From the NCBI GenBank assembly GCA_036262035.1, contig DATAJS010000005.1, positions 164,110 through 228,109 of the forward strand: a stretch of DNA of 64,000 nt, written 5' to 3'. Numbering within the stretch: the stretch's first letter is position 1; the number at the start of each line of letters is the position of its first letter. The notes below the pieces were generated by a model. It did not search any database. It was not told where the DNA came from and saw only the letters and a list, made by a program, of their open reading frames with translations. This DNA comes from Burkholderiales bacterium (GTDB lineage Bacteria > Pseudomonadota > Gammaproteobacteria > Burkholderiales > SG8-41). Made by a program: the position numbers and the translations under genes. This document shows, piece after piece, positions 34,004-41,966 of this stretch.

Positions 34004-37000
34004 ATGCTTCACCTCCCCGTGCCCGACGCCGGGCGCCGCGAATACACCGCGCCTTTGCACGGCTCCTCGGACGCGCTCGCCATCGCGACGCTGGCTGCAC
34101 GCGCGCGGCCGCTCCTGGTCGTCACCGAGAACGCGTGGGACGCGCAGCGCCTGATCGACGAGATCCCGTATTTCGAGCCGAAGCTCAAGGTGCATCTGTT
34201 TCCCGACTGGGAGACGCTGCCGTACGATCATTTCTCGCCGCACAGCGATCTCGTGTCGGAACGGCTCGCGACGCTGTACCAGACGATGCACGGCGAGTTC
34301 GACGTCGTCATCGTCGCGGTGACGACCGCGCTCTACCGCCTGCCGCCGGTGTCGTACCTCGCCGGCCACACCTTCTTCTTCAAGCAGGGCGACAAGCTCG
34401 ACGGCGCGGAGCTGCGCCGGCAGTTGACGCTCGCGGGTTACGCGCACGTGACGCAGGTCGTAGCACCCGGCGAGTACAGCTTCCGCGGCGGTCTCATCGA
34501 CCTTTTTCCCATGGGCAGCGCAGTGCCCTACCGCATCGACCTCTTCGACGACGAGATCGAGACGATCAGGAGCTTCGACGTCGACAGCCAGCGCAGCATC
34601 TATCCGGTGAAGGACGTGCGGCTGCTGCCCGCGCGCGAGTTCCCGATGGACGAGGACGCGCAGAAGCGCTTCCGCCGCAACTTCCGCGAGGCGTTCGAAG
34701 GCGATCCTTCGCGCTCGCGCGTCTACAAGGACGTCTCCAAGGGCATCGCCACCGCGGGCATCGAGTACTACATGCCGCTCTTCTTCGAGGGCACCGCGAC
34801 GATCGCCGATTACCTGCCGGAGAACACCACGGTGTGCGTGTACCCGCGCCTGGCGACGTGCATCGACGCGTTCTGGAGCGATACGAACAGCCGGCACTCG
34901 CTGCTCAAAGGCGATCTCGCCAACCCGGTGCTGCCGCCGAAGGCGCTGTTCCTCGCCGCCGACGAGCTCTTCGGCGCGCTGAAGGACTACCCGAGGCTCG
35001 AGCTCACGGGTGCAGAAAGCGGGAGCGAGCAGGAGGCGGCGACGGAGTCGCTGCCTCCGCTCGCCGTGGAACGTCGAGCCGACGATCCGCTGCACCGCAT
35101 ACGCGCCTTCGTCGACGGCTACGACGGACGCGTGCTGCTGCTCGCCGAGAGCGCCGGACGCCGCGAGACCATGCACGAGTACTTCCTCGAGCATGCGCTG
35201 TCCACCGCCGCGGCCGCGACGTTCGAGGACTTCGTCACCTCGAACGAGAAGGTGATGCTCGGCAGCGGGCCGCTGCACAACGGGTTCGTGCTGAAGAGCG
35301 CCCGCCTCGCGATCGTCACCGAGAACGAGCTCTATGCGGCGCAGGTCCGGCAGCAGCGCACCCAGCGCGAAGTGCGGCGCGCGACCAACGAGTACATGCT
35401 GCGCGACCTGTCGGAGGTCAAGGTCGGCGATCCCGTCGTGCACGAGCAGCACGGCATCGGCCGCTACCTCGGCCTGCAGAGCATGGATCTCGGCGAAGGC
35501 GAGACCGAGTTCCTCACGCTCGAGTACGCGGACGGCGCGAAGCTCTACGTCCCTGTCTCCAGCCTCGACCTCATCAGCCGCTACAGCGGCGCGTCGCCCG
35601 AACAGGCGCCGCTGCACACGCTGGGGAGCGGACAATGGGAGAAGGCCAAGCGCAAGGCGGCGCAGCAGGTGCGCGACACCGCGGCCGAGCTGCTGCACAT
35701 CTATGCGCAACGCGCCTCGCGCGTCGGCCACGAGTTCCAGGTGAAGCAGCACGACTACGAGGCGTTCGCCGAGAGCTTCCCGTTCGAGGAGACCGCCGAT
35801 CAGGCCGCCGCGATCACTGCCACGGTCGAGGATCTCAAGAGCAACAAGCCGATGGACCGCCTCGTCTGCGGAGACGTCGGCTTCGGCAAGACCGAGGTCG
35901 CGCTGCGCGCGGCGTTCGTCGCGGTCGCCGACGGCAAGCAGGTCGCGGTGCTGGTGCCGACGACGCTGCTCGCCGAGCAGCACTTCAACACGTTCTCCGA
36001 CCGCTTCGCCGACTGGCCGGTGAAGATCGCCGAGCTCTCGCGCTTCCGCACCACCGCGGAAACGAACGAAGCGCTCAGAGGCATCGCCGAAGGCAGGATC
36101 GACATCGTCGTCGGCACGCACAAGCTGGTGCAGGGCAACGTCAAGTTCAAGAACCTCGGGCTCGTCATCATCGACGAGGAGCACCGCTTCGGCGTGCGCC
36201 AGAAGGAGCGGCTGAAAGCGCTGCGCGCCGAAGTCGACGTGCTGACGCTCACCGCGACGCCGATCCCGCGCACGCTCGCGATGTCGCTCGAAGGGCTGCG
36301 CGATTTCTCGGTCATCGCGACGGCGCCGCAGCGGCGGCTGGCGATCAAGACCTTCGTCTCGCGCTACAGCAAGGCGCTGATCCGCGAAGCGGTGCTGCGC
36401 GAGCTCAAGCGCGGCGGCCTCGTGTACTTCCTCCACAACGAAGTCGATTCGATCGGACAGATGGAGGAGATGCTGATGAAGCTCGTGCCCGAGGCGCGCA
36501 TCCGCATCGCCCACGGCCAGATGCGCGAGCGCGAGCTCGAGCACGTCATGCGCGACTTCTACCAGCAGCGCTTCAACGTGCTGCTGTGCACGACGATCAT
36601 CGAGACCGGCATCGACGTGCCGACCGCCAACACCATCATCATCAACCGCGCCGACCGCTTCGGTCTGGCGCAGCTCCACCAGCTCCGCGGCCGCGTCGGC
36701 CGCTCGCACCATCAGGCGTACGCCTACCTGCTGCTGCCGGAAGAAGGCAACGTCACTGCCCAGGCGAAGAAGCGGCTGGAAGCGATCCAGATGATGGAAG
36801 AGCTGGGCTCCGGCTTCTTCCTGGCGATGCACGACCTCGAGATCCGCGGCGCGGGCGAAGTGCTGGGCGAGTCGCAGAGCGGCGAGATGCAGGAGGTCGG
36901 TTTCAACCTCTACTGCCAGATGCTCGACACCGCGGTGAAGTCGCTGAAAAACGGCCGGGAGCCCGATCTCAGCCAGCCGCTGGGCATCAACACCGAGATC

Positions 37001-37417
37001 AACCTGCACGTCCCGGCGCTGCTGCCGAACGACTACGTCGCCGACGTGCACGAGCGGCTCGTCCTGTACAAGCGCCTGGCGAGCGCCGAGAACGAGGACG
37101 AGCTCACGCTCCTGCGCGAGGAGCTGATCGACCGTTTCGGCCCGCTGCCCGATCAGGCGCGCGCGCTGGTCGAAAGCCATCGCCTGCGGCTGCTCGGCAA
37201 GCCGCTCGGCATCGCGCGCGTCGACGCGACCGACGCGGCGGTGCAGCTGCAGTTCGTGCCGAATCCGCCGATCGAGCCGATCAAGGTGCTGAAGCTCGTG
37301 CAGAGCCGCCGCAACTACAAGCTCGCGGGCCCGAACGGGATACGCATCGAAGCCAAGCTGCCCGATCTGCCGTCGAAGATGACCGCGATACGGCAGGCTT
37401 TTACGGAGTTGGGTTAG
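34004..37417 (+). CDS. mfd: Transcription-repair coupling factor Mfd
   Basis: A 1137-aa translocase that removes stalled RNA polymerase and recruits UvrA. The N-terminal UvrB-like part has LFPDWETLPYDHFSPH and RGGLIDLFPMGS. The RNA polymerase-interacting domain starts near VGDPVVHEQHGIGRYLGL. The RecG-like motor has Walker A CGDVGFGKTEVALRAAF, the box VIIDEEHRFGV, TATPIPRTLAMSL, and HQLRGRVGRSHHQAYAYLL. A TRCF C-terminal domain ends it. The ATG at 34004 fits the family; the frame is open upstream through repeat sequence. Confidence 0.96.
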   Translation: MLHLPVPDAGRREYTAPLHGSSDALAIATLAARARPLLVVTENAWDAQRLIDEIPYFEPKLKVHLFPDWETLPYDHFSPHSDLVSERLATLYQTMHGEFDVVIVAVTTALYRLPPVSYLAGHTFFFKQGDKLDGAELRRQLTLAGYAHVTQVVAPGEYSFRGGLIDLFPMGSAVPYRIDLFDDEIETIRSFDVDSQRSIYPVKDVRLLPAREFPMDEDAQKRFRRNFREAFEGDPSRSRVYKDVSKGIATAGIEYYMPLFFEGTATIADYLPENTTVCVYPRLATCIDAFWSDTNSRHSLLKGDLANPVLPPKALFLAADELFGALKDYPRLELTGAESGSEQEAATESLPPLAVERRADDPLHRIRAFVDGYDGRVLLLAESAGRRETMHEYFLEHALSTAAAATFEDFVTSNEKVMLGSGPLHNGFVLKSARLAIVTENELYAAQVRQQRTQREVRRATNEYMLRDLSEVKVGDPVVHEQHGIGRYLGLQSMDLGEGETEFLTLEYADGAKLYVPVSSLDLISRYSGASPEQAPLHTLGSGQWEKAKRKAAQQVRDTAAELLHIYAQRASRVGHEFQVKQHDYEAFAESFPFEETADQAAAITATVEDLKSNKPMDRLVCGDVGFGKTEVALRAAFVAVADGKQVAVLVPTTLLAEQHFNTFSDRFADWPVKIAELSRFRTTAETNEALRGIAEGRIDIVVGTHKLVQGNVKFKNLGLVIIDEEHRFGVRQKERLKALRAEVDVLTLTATPIPRTLAMSLEGLRDFSVIATAPQRRLAIKTFVSRYSKALIREAVLRELKRGGLVYFLHNEVDSIGQMEEMLMKLVPEARIRIAHGQMRERELEHVMRDFYQQRFNVLLCTTIIETGIDVPTANTIIINRADRFGLAQLHQLRGRVGRSHHQAYAYLLLPEEGNVTAQAKKRLEAIQMMEELGSGFFLAMHDLEIRGAGEVLGESQSGEMQEVGFNLYCQMLDTAVKSLKNGREPDLSQPLGINTEINLHVPALLPNDYVADVHERLVLYKRLASAENEDELTLLREELIDRFGPLPDQARALVESHRLRLLGKPLGIARVDATDAAVQLQFVPNPPIEPIKVLKLVQSRRNYKLAGPNGIRIEAKLPDLPSKMTAIRQAFTELG

Positions 37418-37425
37418 CGCGAAAC

Positions 37426-37441
37426 TGGCATACCTCTTGCA
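37426..37441 (+). promoter_or_regulatory. Sigma-54 type promoter of the KaiC-like/kinase operon
   Basis: TGGCATACCTCTTGCA has the GG-N10-GC spacing of RpoN promoters, with TGGCA at -24 and TTGCA at -12. It begins 8 nt after the mfd stop. Initiation near 37452 would give a leader of about 50 nt to the GTG at 37503. Confidence 0.7.
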
Positions 37442-37502
37442 ACGGGCGCGTCGAACTTACACTGCGAACTCCCTTGTCATATTCATTGATCGACATCGAC
37501 CC

Positions 37503-39041
37503 GTGGCGACTCCAGGAGAACACACCAGAGAGGGTGCGGCGCCCTCGTCTTCCGACCAAGGACGTCTGTCCGGCCTCGCCGCGACCGGAATCAAGGGCCT
37601 CGACGAAGTTCTCGCCGGGGGTCTCACCCGCGAACGACTGTATCTCGTCGAGGGCCCGCCGGGCGCTGGCAAGACTACAACCGCGCTGCAATTTTTACTG
37701 GAAGGCCGGGCACGCGGCGAGAGCGGCCTCTACATCACCCTCTCGGAGACGAAGCAGGAGCTGACGGCGGTCGCGACGTCGCACGGCTGGACGCTCGACG
37801 GCCTGCACCTGTTCGAAGTGACGCCGTCCCAGGACGCGCTGCGCAGCGACCAGCAGTACACCGTGTTCCATCCGTCCGAGGTCGAGCTTTCCGAGACCAC
37901 GCGAGCGATCCGCGAGATCGTCGATCGCGTGAATCCCAGCCGCGTCATCTTCGATTCGCTCTCGGAGCTGCGGCTCCTCGCCGGGTCCACATTGCGCTAC
38001 CGGCGGCAGGTCCTCGCGCTGAAGCAGTTCCTCGCCGAGCGCAAATGTACCGTGCTCGTGCTCGACGACTCTTCGACCGCCGACCACGAGCTGCACGTCC
38101 AGACGCTTGCGCACGGCATACTCGTACTCGAGCGCAACCAGCCCGAATACGGCAACGAGCGCCGGCGGCTGCACGTGCTGAAGTATCGCGGGCACGCCTA
38201 CAGCGGCGGCTATCACGACTTCGTCATCCGCAAGGGCGGCCTCGTCGTATTCCGGCGCCTAGTCGCGAAGGAAGCGCGCCACGGCTTACAGGCCGAGAAG
38301 CTCGCGAGCGGCATCGCGGGAATCGATGCATTGATGGGCGGCGGCATCGAACGCGGGACGAGCACGCTCATCGCGGGCGCGGCGGGGTGCGGCAAATCGA
38401 CGCTGGCGGTCGGTTTCGCCGTGTCGGCCGCAGAGCGCGGCCAGCGCGCCGCGATGTTCCTCTTCGACGAGAGCGTGAGCACGCTGATGAGCCGGTGCGA
38501 CGGGCTCAATCTGCAGGTTCGCCGCCACATCGAATCGGGGCACGTGACGGCCCAGCAGGTCGATCCCGCCGAGCTGTGCCCGGGTGAGCTGATGCACGCC
38601 ATCATCGACGCCGCCGACGGCGGCGCGTCGGTGATCGTGATCGACAGCCTCAACGGCTATCTCAACGCGCTGCCCGAAGAGCGCTTCCTGCTGATACAGC
38701 TTCACGAGCTCCTGACCTATCTCGGGGAGCGCGGCGTAGCGACGATCCTCGTCGGCGCGCAACGCGGAATCATCGGATCGAACATGGCGACGCCCGCCGA
38801 CGCGAGCTATCTCGCCGACGCCGTCGTGCTGCTGCGATATTTCGAATCCGGCGGCGAGGTGCACCAGGCGATCTCGGTCGTGAAGAAACGCGGCGGCGCC
38901 CACGAGCGGACGATCCGGGAGTTCCGGCTCACCGCCGGCGGTATCGAAGTCGGCGAGCCGCTGCGCCAGTTCCGCGGCGTGCTCACCGGGGTGCCGGTCT
39001 ACGACGAGCGCTCGGCCATGCCGCTGAAAGAGGGGGCGTGA
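37503..39041 (+). CDS. KaiC-like tandem RecA-fold ATPase
   Basis: A 512-aa protein with two KaiC/RadA-type domains. Walker A1 GPPGAGKT is at residues 51-58 and Walker A2 GAAGCGKS at 292-299. Both are preceded by family openings (ATGIKGLDEVLAGGL; ASGIAGIDALMGGGIERG). KaiC CII residues are changed: the Glu-Glu pair reads FDES, and the Ser-Thr phosphosite region reads ADASYLADA, so the threonine aligns with tyrosine. No kaiA or kaiB is present. Its stop overlaps a hybrid kinase start (GTGA). I chose the GTG at 37503 because the sigma-54 element lies upstream; a TTG at 37437 would fall inside the promoter. Confidence 0.85.
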   Translation: MATPGEHTREGAAPSSSDQGRLSGLAATGIKGLDEVLAGGLTRERLYLVEGPPGAGKTTTALQFLLEGRARGESGLYITLSETKQELTAVATSHGWTLDGLHLFEVTPSQDALRSDQQYTVFHPSEVELSETTRAIREIVDRVNPSRVIFDSLSELRLLAGSTLRYRRQVLALKQFLAERKCTVLVLDDSSTADHELHVQTLAHGILVLERNQPEYGNERRRLHVLKYRGHAYSGGYHDFVIRKGGLVVFRRLVAKEARHGLQAEKLASGIAGIDALMGGGIERGTSTLIAGAAGCGKSTLAVGFAVSAAERGQRAAMFLFDESVSTLMSRCDGLNLQVRRHIESGHVTAQQVDPAELCPGELMHAIIDAADGGASVIVIDSLNGYLNALPEERFLLIQLHELLTYLGERGVATILVGAQRGIIGSNMATPADASYLADAVVLLRYFESGGEVHQAISVVKKRGGAHERTIREFRLTAGGIEVGEPLRQFRGVLTGVPVYDERSAMPLKEGA

Positions 39042-40648
39042 CGGTGCTGCCGGGCCCGCGGTCCGAGATCGACGAGCGCGTGCTGATGCTCGCGCCCACC
39101 GGCCGCGACGGCGAGCTCATGTGCAGCGTGCTCGAGGACGCCGGCGTGCGCTGCAAGCGATGCGCGGACATGCTCGAGCTGTGCAGCAGCCTGCACGAAG
39201 GCGGCGCGGCGCTGCTCATCGCCGAGGAGGCGCTCGCCGACGGCGCGTATCGCGACCTCATCGCGGTGCTGGCGCAACAGCCGCCGTGGTCGGAGCCGCC
39301 GATCCTCCTGCTGTCCGAACGCGGGGCCGACTCGGAGATCATCAACGAGGCGCTCGACAACCTCGGCAACGTCACGGTGCTCGAGCGCCCGACGCGCGTG
39401 CCGACGCTCGTCTCGGCGGTGCACAGCGCGCTGCGCTCGCGCAGCCGCCAGTACCAGATCCGCTCCTACATCGCCGAGCGCGAGGGCTACGCCGAAGCGC
39501 TGCGCGCCGCGGACCGCCGCAAGGACGAGTTCCTCGCCACACTCGCGCACGAGCTTCGCAATCCACTGGCGCCGATGCGCACCGCGCTCGAGATCATGCG
39601 CATCGCGCCGAAGAACGAAAGCGCGCGCGACCAGGCGCAGTCGGTGCTCGAGCGGCAGGTGCGCCAGATGGCGCGCCTCATCGACGATCTGCTCGATCTC
39701 TCTCGCATCAGCCACGGCAAGCTCGAGCTCAGGCGCGAGCCGGTGACGCTGCGCGCGGTCATCGACAGCGCGATCGAGCTCACGCGGCCGTCGATCGAGG
39801 CGCTCGGTCACGCGCTCGAGGTCGATCTGCCCGCGGAACCGCTCCACCTCAACGCCGACCCCACGCGGCTCTCGCAGGTGTTCTCCAACCTGCTCAACAA
39901 CGCCGCCAAGTACACGCCGCACAGCGGACACATACGCCTGAGCGCCGAGCGCCGCGGCGACGAGGTGTGCGTGCGGATCAAGGACAACGGCATCGGCATC
40001 GCGCCGGAGAACCTGCAGCGGGTGTTCGAGATGTTCACGCAGGTCGGCCGCTCGCTGGAGCAGAGCCGCGGGGGCCTGGGCGTCGGGCTGTCGCTCTCGC
40101 AGTGGCTGGTCCGCCTGCACGGCGGCGCGATCGAAGCGCACAGCGACGGATTGAACAGAGGCAGCGAGTTCGTCGTGCGCCTGCCGCTCGCCGCACCGGC
40201 GCCGGCGGCGAAGCCGCTCGCCGGCAGTACTTCGGCGCGGCCGCACGCTATTCCCAAGCGCGTGCTGGTGTGCGACGACAACCGCGACTTCGCCGACAGT
40301 CTCGCCTCGATGCTGAGGCTTGCCGGCAACGAGGTGTGCGTCACCTACGACGGGCTGGAAGCGGTCGCCGCGGCGGGCATCTGGCGCCCCGACGTCGTGC
40401 TGCTCGACATCGGCATGCCGCATCTGAACGGTTACGAGACCGCGCGCCGCATCGGAGACGGGCTCGCCGAGCGCAAGCCGCTGCTCGTGGCGATCACGGG
40501 CTGGGGACAGGAAGAGGACCGCCGGCGCTCAAGCGCCGCGGGTTTCGCGCATCACTTCGTGAAGCCGGTCGATCCGGCGACGATCATCCGCGTCGTCGCG
40601 GGCGCCGCTTCGACCGATGCGATGGACGACGAGCGGACGCCGGCGTGA
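39038..40648 (+). CDS. Hybrid sensor histidine kinase/response regulator
   Basis: A 536-aa soluble kinase with no membrane segment. Residues 12-130 resemble a degenerate receiver domain (ERVLMLAPTGRDGELMCSVLEDAG). The HisKA motif FLATLAHELRNPLAPMRTALE has H171. The ATPase has NLLNNAAKYT, DNGIGIAP and GGLGVGLSLSQWLVRLHGG. A C-terminal receiver (KRVLVCDDNRDFADSL, VVLLDIGMPHLNGYE) has the phosphoacceptor Asp. The GTG start overlaps the KaiC-like stop, so signalling through the two proteins is likely linked. Similar KaiC-kinase pairs occur in other bacteria, with unknown output. Confidence 0.88.
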   Translation: MTVLPGPRSEIDERVLMLAPTGRDGELMCSVLEDAGVRCKRCADMLELCSSLHEGGAALLIAEEALADGAYRDLIAVLAQQPPWSEPPILLLSERGADSEIINEALDNLGNVTVLERPTRVPTLVSAVHSALRSRSRQYQIRSYIAEREGYAEALRAADRRKDEFLATLAHELRNPLAPMRTALEIMRIAPKNESARDQAQSVLERQVRQMARLIDDLLDLSRISHGKLELRREPVTLRAVIDSAIELTRPSIEALGHALEVDLPAEPLHLNADPTRLSQVFSNLLNNAAKYTPHSGHIRLSAERRGDEVCVRIKDNGIGIAPENLQRVFEMFTQVGRSLEQSRGGLGVGLSLSQWLVRLHGGAIEAHSDGLNRGSEFVVRLPLAAPAPAAKPLAGSTSARPHAIPKRVLVCDDNRDFADSLASMLRLAGNEVCVTYDGLEAVAAAGIWRPDVVLLDIGMPHLNGYETARRIGDGLAERKPLLVAITGWGQEEDRRRSSAAGFAHHFVKPVDPATIIRVVAGAASTDAMDDERTPA

Positions 40649-40665
40649 CGCGAAGCGCCGAACAC

Positions 40666-40703
40666 TGAAAAAGGAAAAGGTCGGCGCGTTCGACGCGCCG
40701 ACC
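40666..40703 (-). terminator. Intrinsic terminator of the Ser-rich lipoprotein gene
   Basis: GGTCGGCGCG-TTCGA-CGCGCCGACC is a perfect 10-bp hairpin (40679-40703). On the minus strand it is followed by TTTTCCTTTTTCA, a T-rich tract, 11 nt past the lipoprotein stop. On the plus strand it could also end the kinase transcript. Confidence 0.85.
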
Positions 40704-40713
40704 CGATATCCGC

Positions 40714-41079
40714 TTACTTGCTGGTCGACGACGAGCTCGAGCCGCTGGGGCTGCTCGAAGACGCAGACGAACCGCCGCTCGGGGTGCTCGACGACGAAGA
40801 GCCGCCCATGGCGCCGCCGCCGCTGCTGCTCGAGGTGCCGCCCGATGCCGACGAGGACGAGTCGGTGCTCGGCGCGGTCGTGGTCGACGACGAAGAAGAC
40901 GAGCCGCCCGGCACGACGACCGTCTCTTTCTTCTCGGTCGTGGTCGACGACGAGGAAGAACCGCTCGGAGCAGCGGTTGAGCCGCCCGGCACGACCGTGG
41001 TCGATTCCTTCTTCTCGCATGCCGCAAGCGCCAATGCACCCATCACCAACAACAGATACCCGCTACGTTTGATGTTCAC
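40714..41079 (-). CDS. Ser-rich lipoprotein
   Basis: A 121-aa protein starting GTG-AAC-ATC (MNIKRSGYLL) with AGGAG upstream. A lipoprotein signal peptide ends ALALAAC (lipidated Cys at 21). After CEKKES the protein is a Ser/Thr/Gly-rich low-complexity chain; VVPGGSTAAPSGSSSS-like blocks recur several times, separated by charged EKKE. I see no enzyme domain. It is likely an outer- or inner-membrane anchored, extended surface protein. It has its own sigma-54 type promoter and a strong terminator, so it is a single-gene unit. Confidence 0.75.
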   Translation of the reverse strand: MNIKRSGYLLLVMGALALAACEKKESTTVVPGGSTAAPSGSSSSSTTTEKKETVVVPGGSSSSSSTTTAPSTDSSSSASGGTSSSSGGGAMGGSSSSSTPSGGSSASSSSPSGSSSSSTSK

Positions 41080-41128
41080 GCTTCTCTCCTCTGAGGGTTC
41101 ACACACGCAAAAATGCACTGCCGGTTTA

Positions 41129-41143
41129 GCAATTGATGTGCCG
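41129..41143 (-). promoter_or_regulatory. Sigma-54 type promoter of the Ser-rich lipoprotein gene
   Basis: On the minus strand CGGCACATCAATTGCT: GGCAC at -24 and TTGC at -12 with GG-N10-GC spacing. Initiation near 41117 leaves a leader of about 38 nt to the GTG at 41079. Confidence 0.72.
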
Positions 41144-41162
41144 GCCCGGGGAACTTTCCTCG

Positions 41163-41471
41163 CTAAAGGCGTTCCATGGCCGTCGCGCGCACCACGAGCT
41201 CGTCCTGGGCAAAGCGGGTTTCCAACGCCGCGCGATAGCGCGACCACCAGTCGCGGTCGAGATGATCGACCATCACCTCGAACATGACAACTTCATCTTT
41301 ATCGACGGGGCCGTCGCCTTCGCGCCAGGAACCCTCGGCCGGCGAGCGCAGGTACGCAGTCACCCCGCCGTGACGATCGGTAAGTTCGTCCGCGACGTCT
41401 GCAAAGCTCGCGCTGGAGAAGCGCTGTCCGGAATTGTCGTACAGCGGCAGGAGGAGCTGGACCAGGTACAT
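41163..41471 (-). CDS. Small conserved-looking protein (MYLVQLLLPLYDN)
   Basis: A 102-aa soluble protein of unknown function. It begins MYLVQLLLPLYDNSGQ and contains LTDRHGGVTAYLRSPAEGSW, HLDRDWWSRYR and a C-terminal LVVRATAMERL. A strong ribosome site (TGGGAGGGGCG) supports the ATG at 41471. The fold may be a ferredoxin-like alpha/beta dimer, judged from size and a repeated beta-alpha pattern, but that is a guess. It is 18 nt downstream of the acidic protein gene, so both share the sigma-54 type promoter at 41887. Confidence 0.7.
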   Translation of the reverse strand: MYLVQLLLPLYDNSGQRFSSASFADVADELTDRHGGVTAYLRSPAEGSWREGDGPVDKDEVVMFEVMVDHLDRDWWSRYRAALETRFAQDELVVRATAMERL

Positions 41472-41489
41472 CGCCCCTCCCAAGGTGGA

Positions 41490-41861
41490 TCAGCGCCCGG
41501 TGTCCTCGCTCTCGTCTTCGATATCGACATCGGGCACCCGCTCGATGTGATCGGGCAACACGTCGCGATTCGCGGCGCCGCCGGGGTCCCTTCCCGCCGT
41601 CATGTGCTCGCCGGTACCGACCGAATCCGAATCGCTGTCCAGATCCGAGTCGCCGATGTCCACGCCGGCCGTGGGGGCGCGCGTCTCGAGGTCCTCGTTC
41701 GTGCCGTGGTCGAGCCCGATGACATCGCCTTCGATGATGCCCGGACCGCCCGCGATGTCGCTCGCGCTGTCGCTGGTGTCGCTGGGCCCGAGCGCGCCGG
41801 TGCCGTGCCCTTTCTGGATCTCGCGGTCCTTACCACGGCCGCCCATCAATGTGCTCGCCAT
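41490..41861 (-). CDS. Acidic, probably disordered small protein
   Basis: A 123-aa protein very rich in Asp, Gly, Ser and Thr: MASTLMGGRGKDREIQKG, then GALGPSDTSDSASD, a run of SDLDSDSDSVGTG, and VPDVDIEDESEDTGR. There are no cysteines or hydrophobic stretches long enough for a membrane or signal segment. I do not recognise the function, although SDTSDS-type proteins occur in related genomes. AAAGGAGACAG is a strong ribosome site. It is preceded by a sigma-54 type promoter and followed by the MYLVQ protein. Confidence 0.7.
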   Translation of the reverse strand: MASTLMGGRGKDREIQKGHGTGALGPSDTSDSASDIAGGPGIIEGDVIGLDHGTNEDLETRAPTAGVDIGDSDLDSDSDSVGTGEHMTAGRDPGGAANRDVLPDHIERVPDVDIEDESEDTGR

Positions 41862-41886
41862 AGCTGTCTCCTTTGCCCCGGCAGCC

Positions 41887-41901
41887 GCAAGCTGTGTGCC
41901 C
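41887..41901 (-). promoter_or_regulatory. Sigma-54 type promoter of the acidic protein operon
   Basis: On the minus strand GGGCACACAGCTTGCG: GGCAC at -24, TTGC at -12 and exact GG-N10-GC spacing. Initiation near 41875 leaves about 14 nt and preserves the ribosome site of the gene at 41861. It lies in the divergent spacer with serB. Confidence 0.68.
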
Positions 41902-41931
41902 AGGTGGGTGAAAACCTTGCAGGGGCCTCGG

Positions 41932-41937
41932 TATAAT
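41932..41937 (+). promoter_or_regulatory. Consensus -10 (TATAAT) upstream of serB
   Basis: TATAAT lies 29 nt before the serB ATG (41967). The -35 at 17-nt spacing reads TGAAAA and is weak. It suggests the vegetative serB promoter. Confidence 0.55.
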
Positions 41938-41966
41938 CGCGCCCTTTGCGCATTCGCTTTCGCAAT

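Noticed and set aside
33968-37180. A very long open frame antisense to mfd (over 1000 codons), and a similar long frame in another register on the plus strand
   Set aside because: High GC codon usage keeps antisense frames open; the translation is Arg/Glu/Leu-rich without domains, while mfd motifs are perfect in the real frame.
37503-39041. Calling the KaiC-like protein a circadian clock component
   Set aside because: No kaiA or kaiB, and the phosphosite residues differ from clock KaiC.
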